From: Thozetella sp. PMI_491
Taxonomy: Eukaryota > Ascomycota > Sordariomycetes > Chaetosphaeriales > Chaetosphaeriaceae
Length of the DNA stretch: 64,000 nt
Reading direction: 5' to 3'
NCBI GenBank assembly: GCA_021432635.1
Contig: MU270050.1
Location: 611,413 to 675,412 of the forward strand
The translations under genes and the position numbers were made by a program. This document shows, piece by piece, positions 1 through 10,261 of this stretch (position 1 is its first letter; every line of letters begins with the position of its first letter). The notes below the pieces were generated by a model, which was not told the origin of the DNA, searched no databases, and saw only the letters and a program-made list of their open reading frames with translations.

Positions 1-584
1 GCATGGGTGCTAGTTCATCGGGAACCGCAAGGTCGATTGAGGAGCTATTGTCGTTGATGGAACAACCCCAAGTCACATTCGCATATTAGCGGTGAAGTGG
101 CTAAGCGCCGTTGCATAAGCATTACGCCGCCGGGTACGAGAGCCATAGCTCCAGGCTCAGCTTGGCCAGGGAGTTTCAGCATGGAAGATTGTCATCAGGA
201 TGAGGCGTGCAGGTTGGTCGGGGACCATCGGCCTCCTGTCGGAGACTCCAACAACACCCCCTCCCTTCGACGACACCGACGATGTCTGCTGGCCTATCTG
301 GCTGACAAGGGCAATCATGTCTCGTTAGGCAGGTCGCATTCTACCTCCGTCGGCGAGCTGAGCCATGCATGGCCAGTGGGTCGCCCCGGCCTGTGTTTGA
401 CGTGCCACTGTACTTGTCAATCTCAAGGAGGAGCTTCTGTTGGCCTGTAGTATCCCGTTATCGCGGCAACTCGGCTACCAGTGCTGTCTGCGTATCCTGG
501 ACGGCTCGGAGAGGAGAGATGCTCTCCTTGGCGGCAACGGACTCCCGCTAGATAACCCAGAGAAACTTTGCGAACCAGACAGCT
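1..584. other. No supported gene
   Basis: Open frames here are short, overlap on both strands and have no signal peptide or family motif. I see only the upstream region of the repeat-peptide gene that starts at 725. Confidence 0.5.
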
Positions 585-602
585 CATTGGGAGGGCTATA
601 AG
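585..602 (+). promoter_or_regulatory. Putative core promoter of the first repeat-peptide gene
   Basis: An inverted CCAAT box (ATTGG, about 586-590) lies just before a TATA-like TATAAG (about 597-602), roughly 125 bases before the ATG at 725. The order and spacing fit a fungal core promoter. No transcript data; assignment is by motif only. Confidence 0.4.
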
Positions 603-724
603 TATGGGACACGAGAGCATTCTCTGCTTGTTTCTCGAATCCCAAGCACTCTAGTTCCTCATTTACTACTCTCTTGCTCCTCTCACACAATCACACCCCC
701 ATACTTTGATTTTTTATCAGCATC

Positions 725-1363
725 ATGAAGCTCACTATTGCTGTTCTTCTCTCGGTAGCCGCCTCCGTTATTGCGGTGCCAGCTTGCACGGACGTCGTTG
801 GCGAAGATGGCACCATCGCAAAGCGCTGCCCCATCCCGTGGACCAAGAACTACGGCGAGTATGAGAAACGTGGCTGCACCGATGTCGTCAGCGAGGACGG
901 CACCATCGCAAAGCGCTGCCCTATCCCGTGGACCAAGAACTACGGCGAGTATGAGAAACGTGGCTGCACTGATGTCGTCGATGAGGACGGCACCATTGTG
1001 AAGCGCTGCCCTATCCCCTGGACCAAGAACTACGGCGAGTATGAGAAGCGCAGCGAGGAGGTTGAGAAACGTGGCTGCACTGATGTCGTCGAGGAAGATG
1101 GCACTATTGTCAAGCGGTGCCCGATTCCTTGGACTAAGAACTACGGCGAGTACGAGAAGCGCAGCGAGGAGGTTGAGAAGCGTACTTGCACCGACGTTGT
1201 TGAGGAAGACGGCACTATTGTGAAGCGCTGCCCTATCCCCTGGACCAAGAACTACGGCGAGTATGAGAAACGTGGCTGCACCGATGTCGTCGGCGAGGAC
1301 GGCACCATTGCCAAGCGTTGCCCCATCCCTTGGACCAAGAACTATGGCGAGTACGAGAAGTAG
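725..1363 (+). CDS. Secreted Kex2-processed repeat precursor (candidate RiPP precursor)
   Basis: Single-exon protein of 212 residues. Residues 1-20 form a classic signal peptide. The rest is six tandem units, each made of a variable half (GCTDVVxEDGTIxKR) and an invariant half (CPIPWTKNYGEYEKR). Units three and four are each followed by SEEVEKR. Every segment ends in KR, the Kex2-type cleavage site, so processing would release two peptide types per unit. The invariant half keeps every residue in all six copies although third codon positions vary (Pro CCC/CCT/CCG, Ile ATC/ATT, Tyr TAC/TAT). This suggests selection on that peptide. It carries Cys, Trp and two Tyr, which are plausible sites for oxidative cross-linking. 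A UstYa-like gene lies 1.9 kb downstream on the same strand. Known: dikaritin precursors have this build. Inferred: this one is a substrate of the neighbour. A pheromone or hydrophobin-like repeat protein is an alternative. Confidence 0.85.
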   Translation: MKLTIAVLLSVAASVIAVPACTDVVGEDGTIAKRCPIPWTKNYGEYEKRGCTDVVSEDGTIAKRCPIPWTKNYGEYEKRGCTDVVDEDGTIVKRCPIPWTKNYGEYEKRSEEVEKRGCTDVVEEDGTIVKRCPIPWTKNYGEYEKRSEEVEKRTCTDVVEEDGTIVKRCPIPWTKNYGEYEKRGCTDVVGEDGTIAKRCPIPWTKNYGEYEK

Positions 1364-3275
1364 AAATGTCTACTATGCGCGCTCAAGATCCCAGCACGCT
1401 AGAACCGTAAGCCTCCCTGTCTATCATTTCTTATCCAAGCTTAACCATAACTTGAACAGATCTCATCCACGGCCTGCACAATTTACTCTAGCTTGTACTT
1501 CTGGGAATAGAGTTTTTAAACTGAGGGGAGGCAAGAAAGTTGGAGTTTTAGATCAAGGGGGAATGTGTTCCTGTATCTCGCAGAAATACATTCAAAGCTG
1601 CTCTAGTTTGAAATCTAAGGCCGACTTGTACTAGTTTGAAAAGCCGCACTGTTCTCACCCGTAGCTTTCCATGTGAATCTTCTTAGCCTTCTGCACTGGT
1701 CCCTTTCTCCAACTTCGTGTGTTTGTTTCGCGTCGACAGTTTCTGTAACCTTTCCCTCCGGGCAGATTTTGAGACTCGGTCTGTTCTAAGATAGAGGGAA
1801 ACCTAATGCCCTGGAGGACATGCTCGTGTTCCATCCAACGGGAATGTCTCTACTCCAAGGCTTAGATGCGACATGCGGTCGAAAGACTAACAAAGAGAGT
1901 ATGATTTCTATTGGATAATCAACCATCTGCAGTTCTCAAGGTTTTCCAAGTGCTCCCAGTGTGGCAAGTCCTCGGTTAGAGGGAACCAAGACATCTAACA
2001 TGCAAGTCTCGTTGTCTGATACCTAAAAAGGAAATGATTTCGGTCTATTCCTCGGGCTACATGAATTAGTGCCTTATTAATATATAGCATCCTACACATT
2101 TTCATTTGGATCCACTATTACTCGGGAAGGTCTTACCGAATGAATTGGAATTGACTCTGTAGGCGTTCCGTAGCTTACCCGTACCTCGAGGAGTGACATC
2201 CTTGCAACTAAGGTAAGGTTTCGGATTTGGTACATACCTTCCTTAGACGTTGCGGGACGTAGGTGAAAGAGAAACCCCGACACTAGGCATCTAAGACACG
2301 TCTACATACGCATACGGGGCTCGCACCAGAAGAGGTGAAGAAGTCTGTGGATACCCAGGCAGAAGAGTTACGGGGGCGGCAAGTAGATTGGCCCCGCACC
2401 AAAATGCGCCGCTGACCGAGAAAGGCCGCTGACAACATCTTGCTGTTCCCGCCACTCTGCAAGCTATAGACCACGCTATCCAACCAATTAGAACAGTTCA
2501 CTGAACAGTTTCTTGGGGCAAAGGTGCATTAACCAGCCAGCCAGCCAGCCAGCCACGTTGCGGTCGAGGACAGGCTTACGTGGACAGCTAAACACAAGAT
2601 CCACTCTGTATGAAGCTTTCTTGGTCTTCAATGTATATATCTACTCGATTAGGCAAGAAGTCCTGCGGGACTATTATGACAGAAATAGCTAGAAACCTTG
2701 TAAATCAGCGATGCGACACTTCCAACACGCTCCTTCGGGCCTGGTACCACCGTTGGTTTGCAGAAGATACCATGCCGGGATTTATGACCAAGCGGCATTG
2801 TCATCTCGCAACATGCCGACCAAGCACGTCCAATCCATGTTTGTTTTGGTTCCAAGCGATGTAGTATGAGGCGTGGCAATGTGGCCCAAGCTAGAATGCC
2901 GCGCCTCGGGATCCCCCTCCCCACCTCCGCCTAGGGGTTTTCGGATTGCCCTTTGCCTGCAGCGGGAGGCAAGGTATGATGCCGGAGGCTCGGGGTGCCC
3001 GGGGGGCGTGGGGGGGCGTGCATGGATGAATGGCTGGGGTTGTGGATTTTGCGCTTACCCCCCTGCTTAAACGGGACGGGAAAGGGGTGACAGGCCAAGG
3101 CTGAGCTGCTGCACCTCGTAGCGGCAGCTCGTAGCGGCACCTTGTAATGTGACCTCGAAGTGTTGCTCGTAGTGCCACAGAGAGTCACCTTGAATTCAAG
3201 CCGCCCGCCACGAGAATCGGTTCTTTGTCAAATTTGTACGCAATACGCCCATTCCGTGGGACAGCTGTACGAATC
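1364..3275. other. Intergenic; (CCAG)5 microsatellite
   Basis: No gene supported. It holds the 3' region of the repeat-peptide gene, five tandem CCAG units at about 2533-2552, and a GC-rich stretch with G runs near 3000-3020. Open frames overlap on both strands and show no domain. Confidence 0.45.
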
Positions 3276-4053
3276 ATGGAGACCACCAAGAGAGCAGAGA
3301 AACAAGCCTACACCTACGATCAGTGAGTGCCGCATATACTGTTATGTAATCTACCTCGAAAAAGCAACAATTCACTGACGATATTTCAGTCTGGACGACG
3401 CAAATGTGACTGAGGAGATTCCCCTTAACCATGACGACCATCTCCCGGTGATGCGCACCCGGTGGGGTAAGTCCCCTCGTCCAGCGACGCTCCTCTCTGT
3501 AGTCAAGGATGTCGGGTTGCTGGTTGTCTCGCTACTCGCCATCGCTGCCAGCTACCAGACGCTACAGCCCCCTAGGAATAGCGCTGGTCCTTGTGACTGT
3601 GGCGATTCGGTTGCGGAAGCCAAGCAGATGGGCTGCGAATATGACACCATGGCCGCGGCCTGGCTCCCTCAGCATTGTCTTGACAAAGGCTTGATTGCAG
3701 AATTCGACAAGGCAGGAGATGGGCCGGGCGGTCGATGGCAGTACTGGGCCGACGCGAACCATACCTACGAGTTTACCAAAGAAGAAGTTGGACAGCTGGC
3801 GGATACTCCCGGCAAGCTCTTCTACACGACCCCGAGATGGCACTTTATGCATTGCTTTTTCTACTGGAGAAAGCAGCAGCGCGCCAAGATAACAGGTGTC
3901 ACCATTGAGCGAAGATATGATAATGAGCGCCACGTGAAGCACTGCGGTCACATGTTTGACAACCCCGGCCATACTGCGTACTCGTATGTTGAGCTGAAGA
4001 GCAGCAGCCCAGAGCCTCCCGACTTTGTCAAGGATCTGATGGTGGAGGATTAG
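3276..4053 (+). CDS. UstYa-like (DUF3328-type) membrane-anchored oxidase, variant
   Basis: Two exons, 3276-3322 and 3390-4053, give 236 residues; the donor CA|GTGAGT and acceptor TTTCAG keep phase. The more obvious downstream start at 3406 is a GTG and would lose the N-terminus. A single membrane helix lies at about residues 49-69, followed by a lumenal region. Two HxxHC motifs are present: HFMHC at 167-171 and HVKHC at 197-201. UstYa-family proteins need paired HxxHC motifs and act in oxidative cyclisation of ribosomal peptides. The context around both motifs (WHFMHCFFYWRK, ERHVKHCGHMF) differs from the usual HQLHCL/HCLD pattern and the motifs are only 30 residues apart, so this is a divergent subgroup. 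Its nearest likely substrate is the repeat precursor at 725. Confidence 0.8.
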
Positions 4054-4341
4054 TCGCCGAGACCGGGTATTCTAGCTACCATGCTTGGATAGGTAGCTTG
4101 AGACGACACTATAGCTAGAGACTACTTCATCCTACGGCTGAACACAAGTGCTAAAGCAATCATTTACTGGCGCAAGAACATGATCCCTTCTTTCCCAGGA
4201 CGCGTCGTATTATATGAAATAAAAGATGCATCATTTCCTGCCACATATAGCTCTATTTATTGCATGGCTGACTCTCAATATCCATGTTGATGTATACATG
4301 GTCGGAACAATTTGCCTACCCTCCTCAAGATCCGTGACATC

Positions 4342-5441
4342 TCATAGCTTAACAACTAACTTTGTCGCGCTAACTCCTGCCTTCGACGCCTTCAGGGCCA
4401 CCTGGATCTGTTCCAAGCCTTTTCCAACAATACGAGGAGGCGGAAGGCACTTGAGCTTCCCCTGCTGGAGCGCCAAGGTTACGTAGTCCCTCCATACTGG
4501 AGTGGCGACGTCATTTACGGCAAAGATCATACCGGCCTTGACGTTTTCCGGGACGTTGTCCGGTGGCGGGTGTGAGCAAGCCAAATGTCCTCCGCCTAGC
4601 TTTTTCAATATGGAGAGGTCGTTTTCGTACGTCTCAGCCGACGAAATGGCGTCAAAGATGCCCACGAATTCCTGCCCGGCTGCAGTGACGGCCTGGATGA
4701 CTTGCTCCACGAAACCTGGCTCGTGGTAGTCAAACACTTCGGCCGCCCCGCAGCTCTTGACCATGTCAAAGTTGCGCACACTGGCGATGGCGATCACCTT
4801 GATCCCGGCTGCTGTTGCTAGCTGTATCGTCATAGAGCCAGCTGAAGAAGAACCTCCGTACACGATGAGTGTCTTGTTCACCGCGGTAGGCTCTAGGGAT
4901 GGATATGGCAAGCCAAGGGCAGGCGTAGGAACGCCAGGCATGGCTACGCCAGGCTTATTTACGAGAAGCGTGCAGGCTGCGGCCTCCATGGCAAATGGCA
5001 CGACTACTCCATCTGCGAATGATATGGCGCCGGGGAGGATAGCCGCTTTGTCCGCGGGCACGACGGTGTACAGAGCAAACGCGCCGTCCTGGGGTCGGCC
5101 GCTGACCAGATTCACTGTGTGCCTAAGAATCTCAGGTTAGCTTCGGCATTCAAATGGCATTTTCTTGGGTCGCCTCACGCGATGACGCGATCTCCTTTTT
5201 TGAAGCGGCCCTGCGCCTCGGATCCGACCTCGTAGACCTCGCCGGCAACGTCACAACCAAAGATGGCGGGCCACTGCTGGACGAAAACCCCGAGGTCTTG
5301 CATGTGGCAGTCTAGCGGGTTGATTGCCACCGCAGCATTCCGGATCACAAGCTCATGAGGGCCAGCGGTCGGCATAGGCGCCTCGCTCACTTCCAACGGT
5401 GTGTTGGCCTCATTGAGCCAAGCGGCTTTATTCGACGGCAT
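4342..5441 (-). CDS. Medium-chain dehydrogenase/reductase (trans-enoyl-reductase-like)
   Basis: Two exons, 5441-5179 and 5122-4342, join in phase across GTGAGG...TTCTTAG to give 347 residues. The N-terminal GroES-like part contains NPLDCHMQDLG and a GCDVAGEV segment. The nucleotide-binding region has VYGGSSSAGSMTIQLA, a glycine-rich turn typical of NADPH-dependent MDR enzymes. It resembles the fungal group that includes trans-acting enoyl reductases of polyketide pathways, usually about 350-370 residues. No polyketide synthase lies in the window, so its substrate here is unknown. It could reduce an enone or quinone elsewhere, or tailor a product of the neighbouring peptide system. Family call is firm, role is inference. 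Confidence 0.85.
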
Positions 5442-6258
5442 ATTGTTGGGGATGATGTGCCAAGAAAAATAATGATAGAATTGTATTTTTTAAGGAAGGC
5501 TGCGATGTATGGTGGAATAGAAGTCGTGAGAGGGATGAGAACGAGCATCTGACTTATATACTGGAAGACTGGAAGTTGCGCCTAGGCAGCGGGCAGCATG
5601 CTCGCCGTGGCGGGGATTTCAAAGCAAATGGGGATTGACAGATCTCGTACGCAAAGATATTGGGAGCATACTATTGATTACGAAGAAACCGGACGTCTGA
5701 TACCGTACATTCGAAATTTAGGACAATAGGGGTATGGGCCAACACACTAAGGCTAAGGTAGCCACCGAACCCGATATGCGGTTCTAGGTCACAGTGTTGA
5801 TAATCAAGGGCCCCACAGAGCGGGAACCGCATGTGCCATTCTGGAACCTCATGTGACGACCCCGCTCCGGCTGGTTATTAATGTCGGATAAGCTCATGGC
5901 TTTGGACATCCCCGCGCTTTAGCTTGCTTTAGAGCATATCACTTTAAGAAGGAAAAGGTATGGTTGTTTGGTCGCAAAATACTTATCATGTCAAGTATCC
6001 TTCGCCTACTTGTGTGAAACCTGCAAGTGATGGAATAGAGAGTTTCAGGGTCGATCCAGCATGAAATTTTGAGTGAACCTCCTGTTGCGCTCATACATGC
6101 CCGGCATCCTTTTTCCCGGCGTCACCCCTATATAAGAAGTTAATCGTCTTAGATGCATACGGAATCCTGATAGAGCAATGCGTGGTCGTCGCGCCCTAGC
6201 TTCCGGCAACCGTCCGGGAGCCTGCTGAACCCTCTCGGAGCAGCTGAGCACCTATAGC
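5442..6258. other. Divergent intergenic region
   Basis: Shared upstream region of the reductase (minus) and the OrsD-like gene (plus). I see no further gene. TATA-like ATATAAG lies near 5553-5560 on the reductase side. Confidence 0.4.
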
Positions 6259-7770
6259 ATGCCGGCGCCCTCTAGCAAAAACGATCTCCTTATATACGAG
6301 GCGAATTATCGCGTTCTAATATGCCGACCATGCAAGTACGCCATTCAGAAAAGCGCTCTAGGGAGCCATTTGCTTCGGCACAAAATCTACCGGGGCGAAC
6401 GGCAGCGGCTGCTAACCTCCCTCTCCCAACTCGACCTCTGGGAGCCAGACGATGTGCAGCTTCCGCCCCCTAGATCGCCACCTATTGAGGGGCTCCCTAT
6501 TATTTCAGGGTACAGGTGTACAGCTGCGGAGTGCGATTGTCTCCTTGCCAGCTCGAAGCGAATGCGGCGGCACTGGAGCGAGAATCATGGCATTAGCGAT
6601 CCTCCCACTTCTTGTGCACGCCCGGTCAATCTCCAGACATTCTTTCGGGGGACCAAGATTAGATACTTCGAGGTCGCTACGCCCGGGTCTACCACTGCAA
6701 GTCCCCCGATTACCGAGGATGACCAGTTACAGCTACAACCTGGCCATCCAGCCGCACTAGCATCGCTCCCTCAGATGCCAGAAGATTCAGCCTCTCCTAG
6801 TCCTCACTATATCCCAGACCTAGACACTTTAAGATACTTTCACCATTTCACGACTGTTACGGCCCATACACTCCCCACCGGACCTCACGACCCCGTGGGC
6901 TATTGGCAGACAGACGTAGTTGCGCATGCCTTGCGGGTGCGTTGGCTGATGTGCGGTCTTTTGGCCATCTCAACAAGCCACCTGATTACAATTTCCGCCA
7001 ATGAGACGGACTTAACACCTCACCAAGACCGGCTGGTGTACTGGACTCAAAAATTCTTTACGGGCTGGGAAGAGGCTAGTACCAGCACTGGTACTGGTGC
7101 GAAGGACGCCGAAGCGACGAAGATAGGGGGGAGGATGACGTGTATTCAGCGCTGCTTCCACTGGACGCATAAATCACAAGGACTTCACCGAGGAATTCTC
7201 CCAGAGCTTCCGCCGTTTCAATTCGATTCATTTACAGCGGCAGTCCAAGGGTGCGTCGACTCAAAATCTCCACATTCCGAGTCCCGGAATTGGGAAGTAC
7301 CGAAGCAAACAGCACCGAGAGTGCACGAAACTACAGTCGTAGGATCTACCGATGAGAGCCGCTCTGAAAATTTCCTATCCGGCTTGATCGAGCGCATTCG
7401 TGCCCTCCCTTTTCGCTTGACCGAGTTCCTAGGAAAGCCGGATCATGCCATGGGTGTCTTGACAATCCTGGCCGCCATCAATATCCTGGTCGAGTGCTGC
7501 TCCGAGAGTTGCGCATCACAGGGCGATGCGGCGACCTGGGTGGGCATGGAGACTTGGTTAAGAAGGCTACCTGATAACTTTTACCAGATGGTCTCGCAGC
7601 AGGAAGCGGCCGCGCTCGTCGTATCCGCTCACTGGTTATGCTTAGTTGCGCAAGCTGAGCAGCGCTTTTGGTTCCTCAAAGGCTCTGCAATAATGATGCT
7701 ACGACAAATCGTTGACCAACTATCCCCAAACGATCCCATCCAGAGTCTGATCGAGAATCTAGGTATTTGA
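6259..7770 (+). CDS. OrsD-like (DUF3505-type) protein
   Basis: Uninterrupted frame of 503 residues. The N-terminus has two degenerate zinc-finger-like segments: CRPCKYAIQ...HLLRH (about residues 22-40) and YRCTAAECDCLLASSKRMRRHWSENHG (about 86-111). This is the layout of the family named after the OrsD protein of the orsellinic acid cluster, common in fungi and of unknown biochemical function. The middle and C-terminal parts are alpha-helical and contain no catalytic motif I recognise. Members are often species-variable and found in accessory regions. It sits alone between the reductase and the HET gene. Confidence 0.7.
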   Translation: MPAPSSKNDLLIYEANYRVLICRPCKYAIQKSALGSHLLRHKIYRGERQRLLTSLSQLDLWEPDDVQLPPPRSPPIEGLPIISGYRCTAAECDCLLASSKRMRRHWSENHGISDPPTSCARPVNLQTFFRGTKIRYFEVATPGSTTASPPITEDDQLQLQPGHPAALASLPQMPEDSASPSPHYIPDLDTLRYFHHFTTVTAHTLPTGPHDPVGYWQTDVVAHALRVRWLMCGLLAISTSHLITISANETDLTPHQDRLVYWTQKFFTGWEEASTSTGTGAKDAEATKIGGRMTCIQRCFHWTHKSQGLHRGILPELPPFQFDSFTAAVQGCVDSKSPHSESRNWEVPKQTAPRVHETTVVGSTDESRSENFLSGLIERIRALPFRLTEFLGKPDHAMGVLTILAAINILVECCSESCASQGDAATWVGMETWLRRLPDNFYQMVSQQEAAALVVSAHWLCLVAQAEQRFWFLKGSAIMMLRQIVDQLSPNDPIQSLIENLGI

Positions 7771-8136
7771 TGCTAAGTTAGCAGGAGGGGAGAATCCTAG
7801 CACGTATATAATGCCGGCTTCGTCCCTCGACATTACCAGATACCACCAATGGTCGGTAGATGCGGCGCCTTGGGCTTACTGTATTAGCGGGTTTGTTTAA
7901 CAGGAAACTCAGTTTGGGAGATTTCAGATTCGGCTCTTGTAACTTATAATATTCTCAAACTAGCAAGCACAACCGTTGGTCGCAACTCATGAGATTAAAA
8001 TTGCGGCTGAAAGGGTTGCCCGACATCCATGCACTGCGTCGGGGCTGAGCTGCGCGGCGTTTGGAGGCTTCTTCTTTCCATCGCGCCGCGTTCTCCACCT
8101 GTCACCTAGTCGCTAACTTTAAAATAATTTGACAAG
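7771..8136. other. Intergenic, upstream of HET gene
   Basis: No gene seen. TATATAAT at about 7804-7811 is too far from the next ATG to be assigned with confidence. Confidence 0.4.
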
Positions 8137-10177
8137 ATGTTATGTATGTTTTGCAAACAAATCTCGCCTCGGACCCAGCGGATGTATCACCACGCTCGGT
8201 TCTCCGAGCTGGTAGAATCTGCAAAATCGTGTCCAATCTGCAAGATCTTGCTAGATCTGTTCGACCCCGCAACGAGGGACCAGCTCGAGAAAACAGTGTA
8301 TGAGTCCAATTATGCCAAAGTCTTGCTAGTGGGGAACTCGAGAAGTACACTAGATGGAAGCCCTACTCAAGATGAGTTCCCGGCCATGGTGGTTGAAGTC
8401 GCGACTCGAACGAAGTATTACATCAGCCGGAAATTCGTCCTAAATTTTGACGGACGTATGTCACGCTTGCTAGGAGCATGAGATCAATGAAGATGCATGG
8501 CTAATGCTCACGAATATAGATATCTACAGCGATAGAGCTATTTGGAAGAACACCCAAGCGATCTCATTCGAGCAGTCCATTCCAATCCTCAAGGGCTGGT
8601 ATGAGGAGTGCACTTCGCAGCATGCAGGCTGCTCATCCCTTGCCAAACCCTTGCCGACAAGGTTACTCTCTATAGGCCCTGATGCAGACTCGAATCCGCG
8701 GCTCGTCAAAACAGTTGGCCAAGTCGGCATTTACGCGGCGTTGAGCCACTGCTGGGGTAAAGCGCAGGACACCATTAGAACGACTACTGCTCTCCTTGGC
8801 GAGTTTTCGACGAGTATAGAGCTTACGCGATTCCCTAAAACGTTCCGGGACGCCATCACTGTCACGCGGTTACTGGGAATCGAGTATCTCTGGATCGACT
8901 CCCTCTGCATTGTGCAGGACGACGAGGAAGATTGGCAAAAGGAGTCCGCGAGGATGTCTTCTGTTTTCACCAACACCAATCTCACCGTCGCAGCAACCGC
9001 GTCCGAAGACAGCCACGGTGGTTGTCTCTTTGATCGCGAACCGGCTGTGCATGTACTTGTCGCAAATAAGGAGGAAGAAGCGGCCGATGCGGATGCGGGT
9101 AGCTCGTGCTATGTCCGGTATCCGGCGGAAGAGGCTACATCGCTTCGGAGCTCACCGCTCTACCAGCGGGGGTGGGTTTTGCAAGAGATGGTGCTCTCCC
9201 GCCGAACAGTGCACTTTGCCAGGGACCAGTTGTTTTGGCACTGCTGCAGCCGCATCACGTCTGAGGATGGCTACTTTGACGCTTCTCTGGGGTCCACTTA
9301 CTTCGACCTGGAGAACCCGGCTAAAGCGCACCAAAGCTGGTGGACCTGTGTGGAGGACTACAGCAACCGTAAACTGACCAAGGAGTCGGACAAATTTGCT
9401 GCGCTCGCTGGGTTGATCAAGGCGTTTCCCCTCGACGCAAAGCCCATCGCTGGCCTATGGGAGGACGACATACACTTCGGACTGCTTTGGTGCACTCGTG
9501 GGCCAGCGACCAGATGCGGAATGGATGGGATTCCCACGTGGTCCTGGGCGTCCGTGAATAGTCCCGTGCGTGCTCTGGTCGCGCGCGACTCGCCGATATG
9601 GAGTGACCACTCGAAGAACGTGACCAAACAAATGCAGCTCCTAGAATCCTCAATCGAGTGGTCTGGGGAGCCTCTCACCTCGTCTATCCTGAAGGCAAAA
9701 CTGACTGTCCGTGCACGTGTCGCTCTCGCCGTCGTGGCCGGCGAGGGAGAGCAGGAGCAGTTCACCCACGGCCTCGATCCCCTATACAAGGGGCTGAACT
9801 ACCATCGATTCGTGAAGCTATTCCGACTCGTTCCACATGCCACAGACTACGATTCCATCTCGAAAGATTGCGAGGGCCACTGCTGTTTTGACTTGGCGTC
9901 TCCACAGATAGGCAGCCGTGTGCTGTGCTTGCTCGTATCCACAGCGACGCACTGCGGGACTTGCAAGCAGCTGAAGAAGAAGGCAAAGGGCCGGGGTGAC
10001 GAGGATTTCGAATACAACCCGAAGTGTATGCATCGAATGCACAATATCCTCATTATCGAAGGCACCGGCCAAGTGGCCGATGAATTCACAAGAATTGGCG
10101 TGGGCACAATCACGCCGAACGACAACGGCGGAGACTTTTTCACCGACAGCGAGGAAATGGATATTACTCTTCGTTAA
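8137..10177 (+). CDS. Heterokaryon incompatibility (HET) domain protein
   Basis: Two exons, 8137-8455 and 8520-10177, join in phase across GTATGT...ATATAG to give 658 residues. The N-terminus has cysteine pairs (CMFCKQ, CPICK). The HET domain starts near residue 178 with the hallmark YAALSHCWG and continues with LGIEYLWIDSLCIVQDDEEDW. A later GWVLQEMVLSRRTVHF segment is also typical of the family. HET-domain proteins trigger cell death after fusion of unlike individuals, or act as NLR-like immune effectors, and occur in large variable families. This copy looks complete. Its partner and specificity cannot be read from the sequence. Confidence 0.92.
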
Positions 10178-10261
10178 GGCATCAATAGGTTTAGCTATTA
10201 CGACCCTGTAGATCTGATATATATTAAGACACACAGGAGGGGTGATCCTGCTTGGGATATC

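Noticed and set aside
725..1363. Alpha-type mating pheromone precursor
   Set aside because: KR-separated repeats fit, but the repeated peptide lacks the short paired-Cys pheromone pattern usual in filamentous ascomycetes, and each unit carries two different peptides. A distant pheromone role is not fully excluded.
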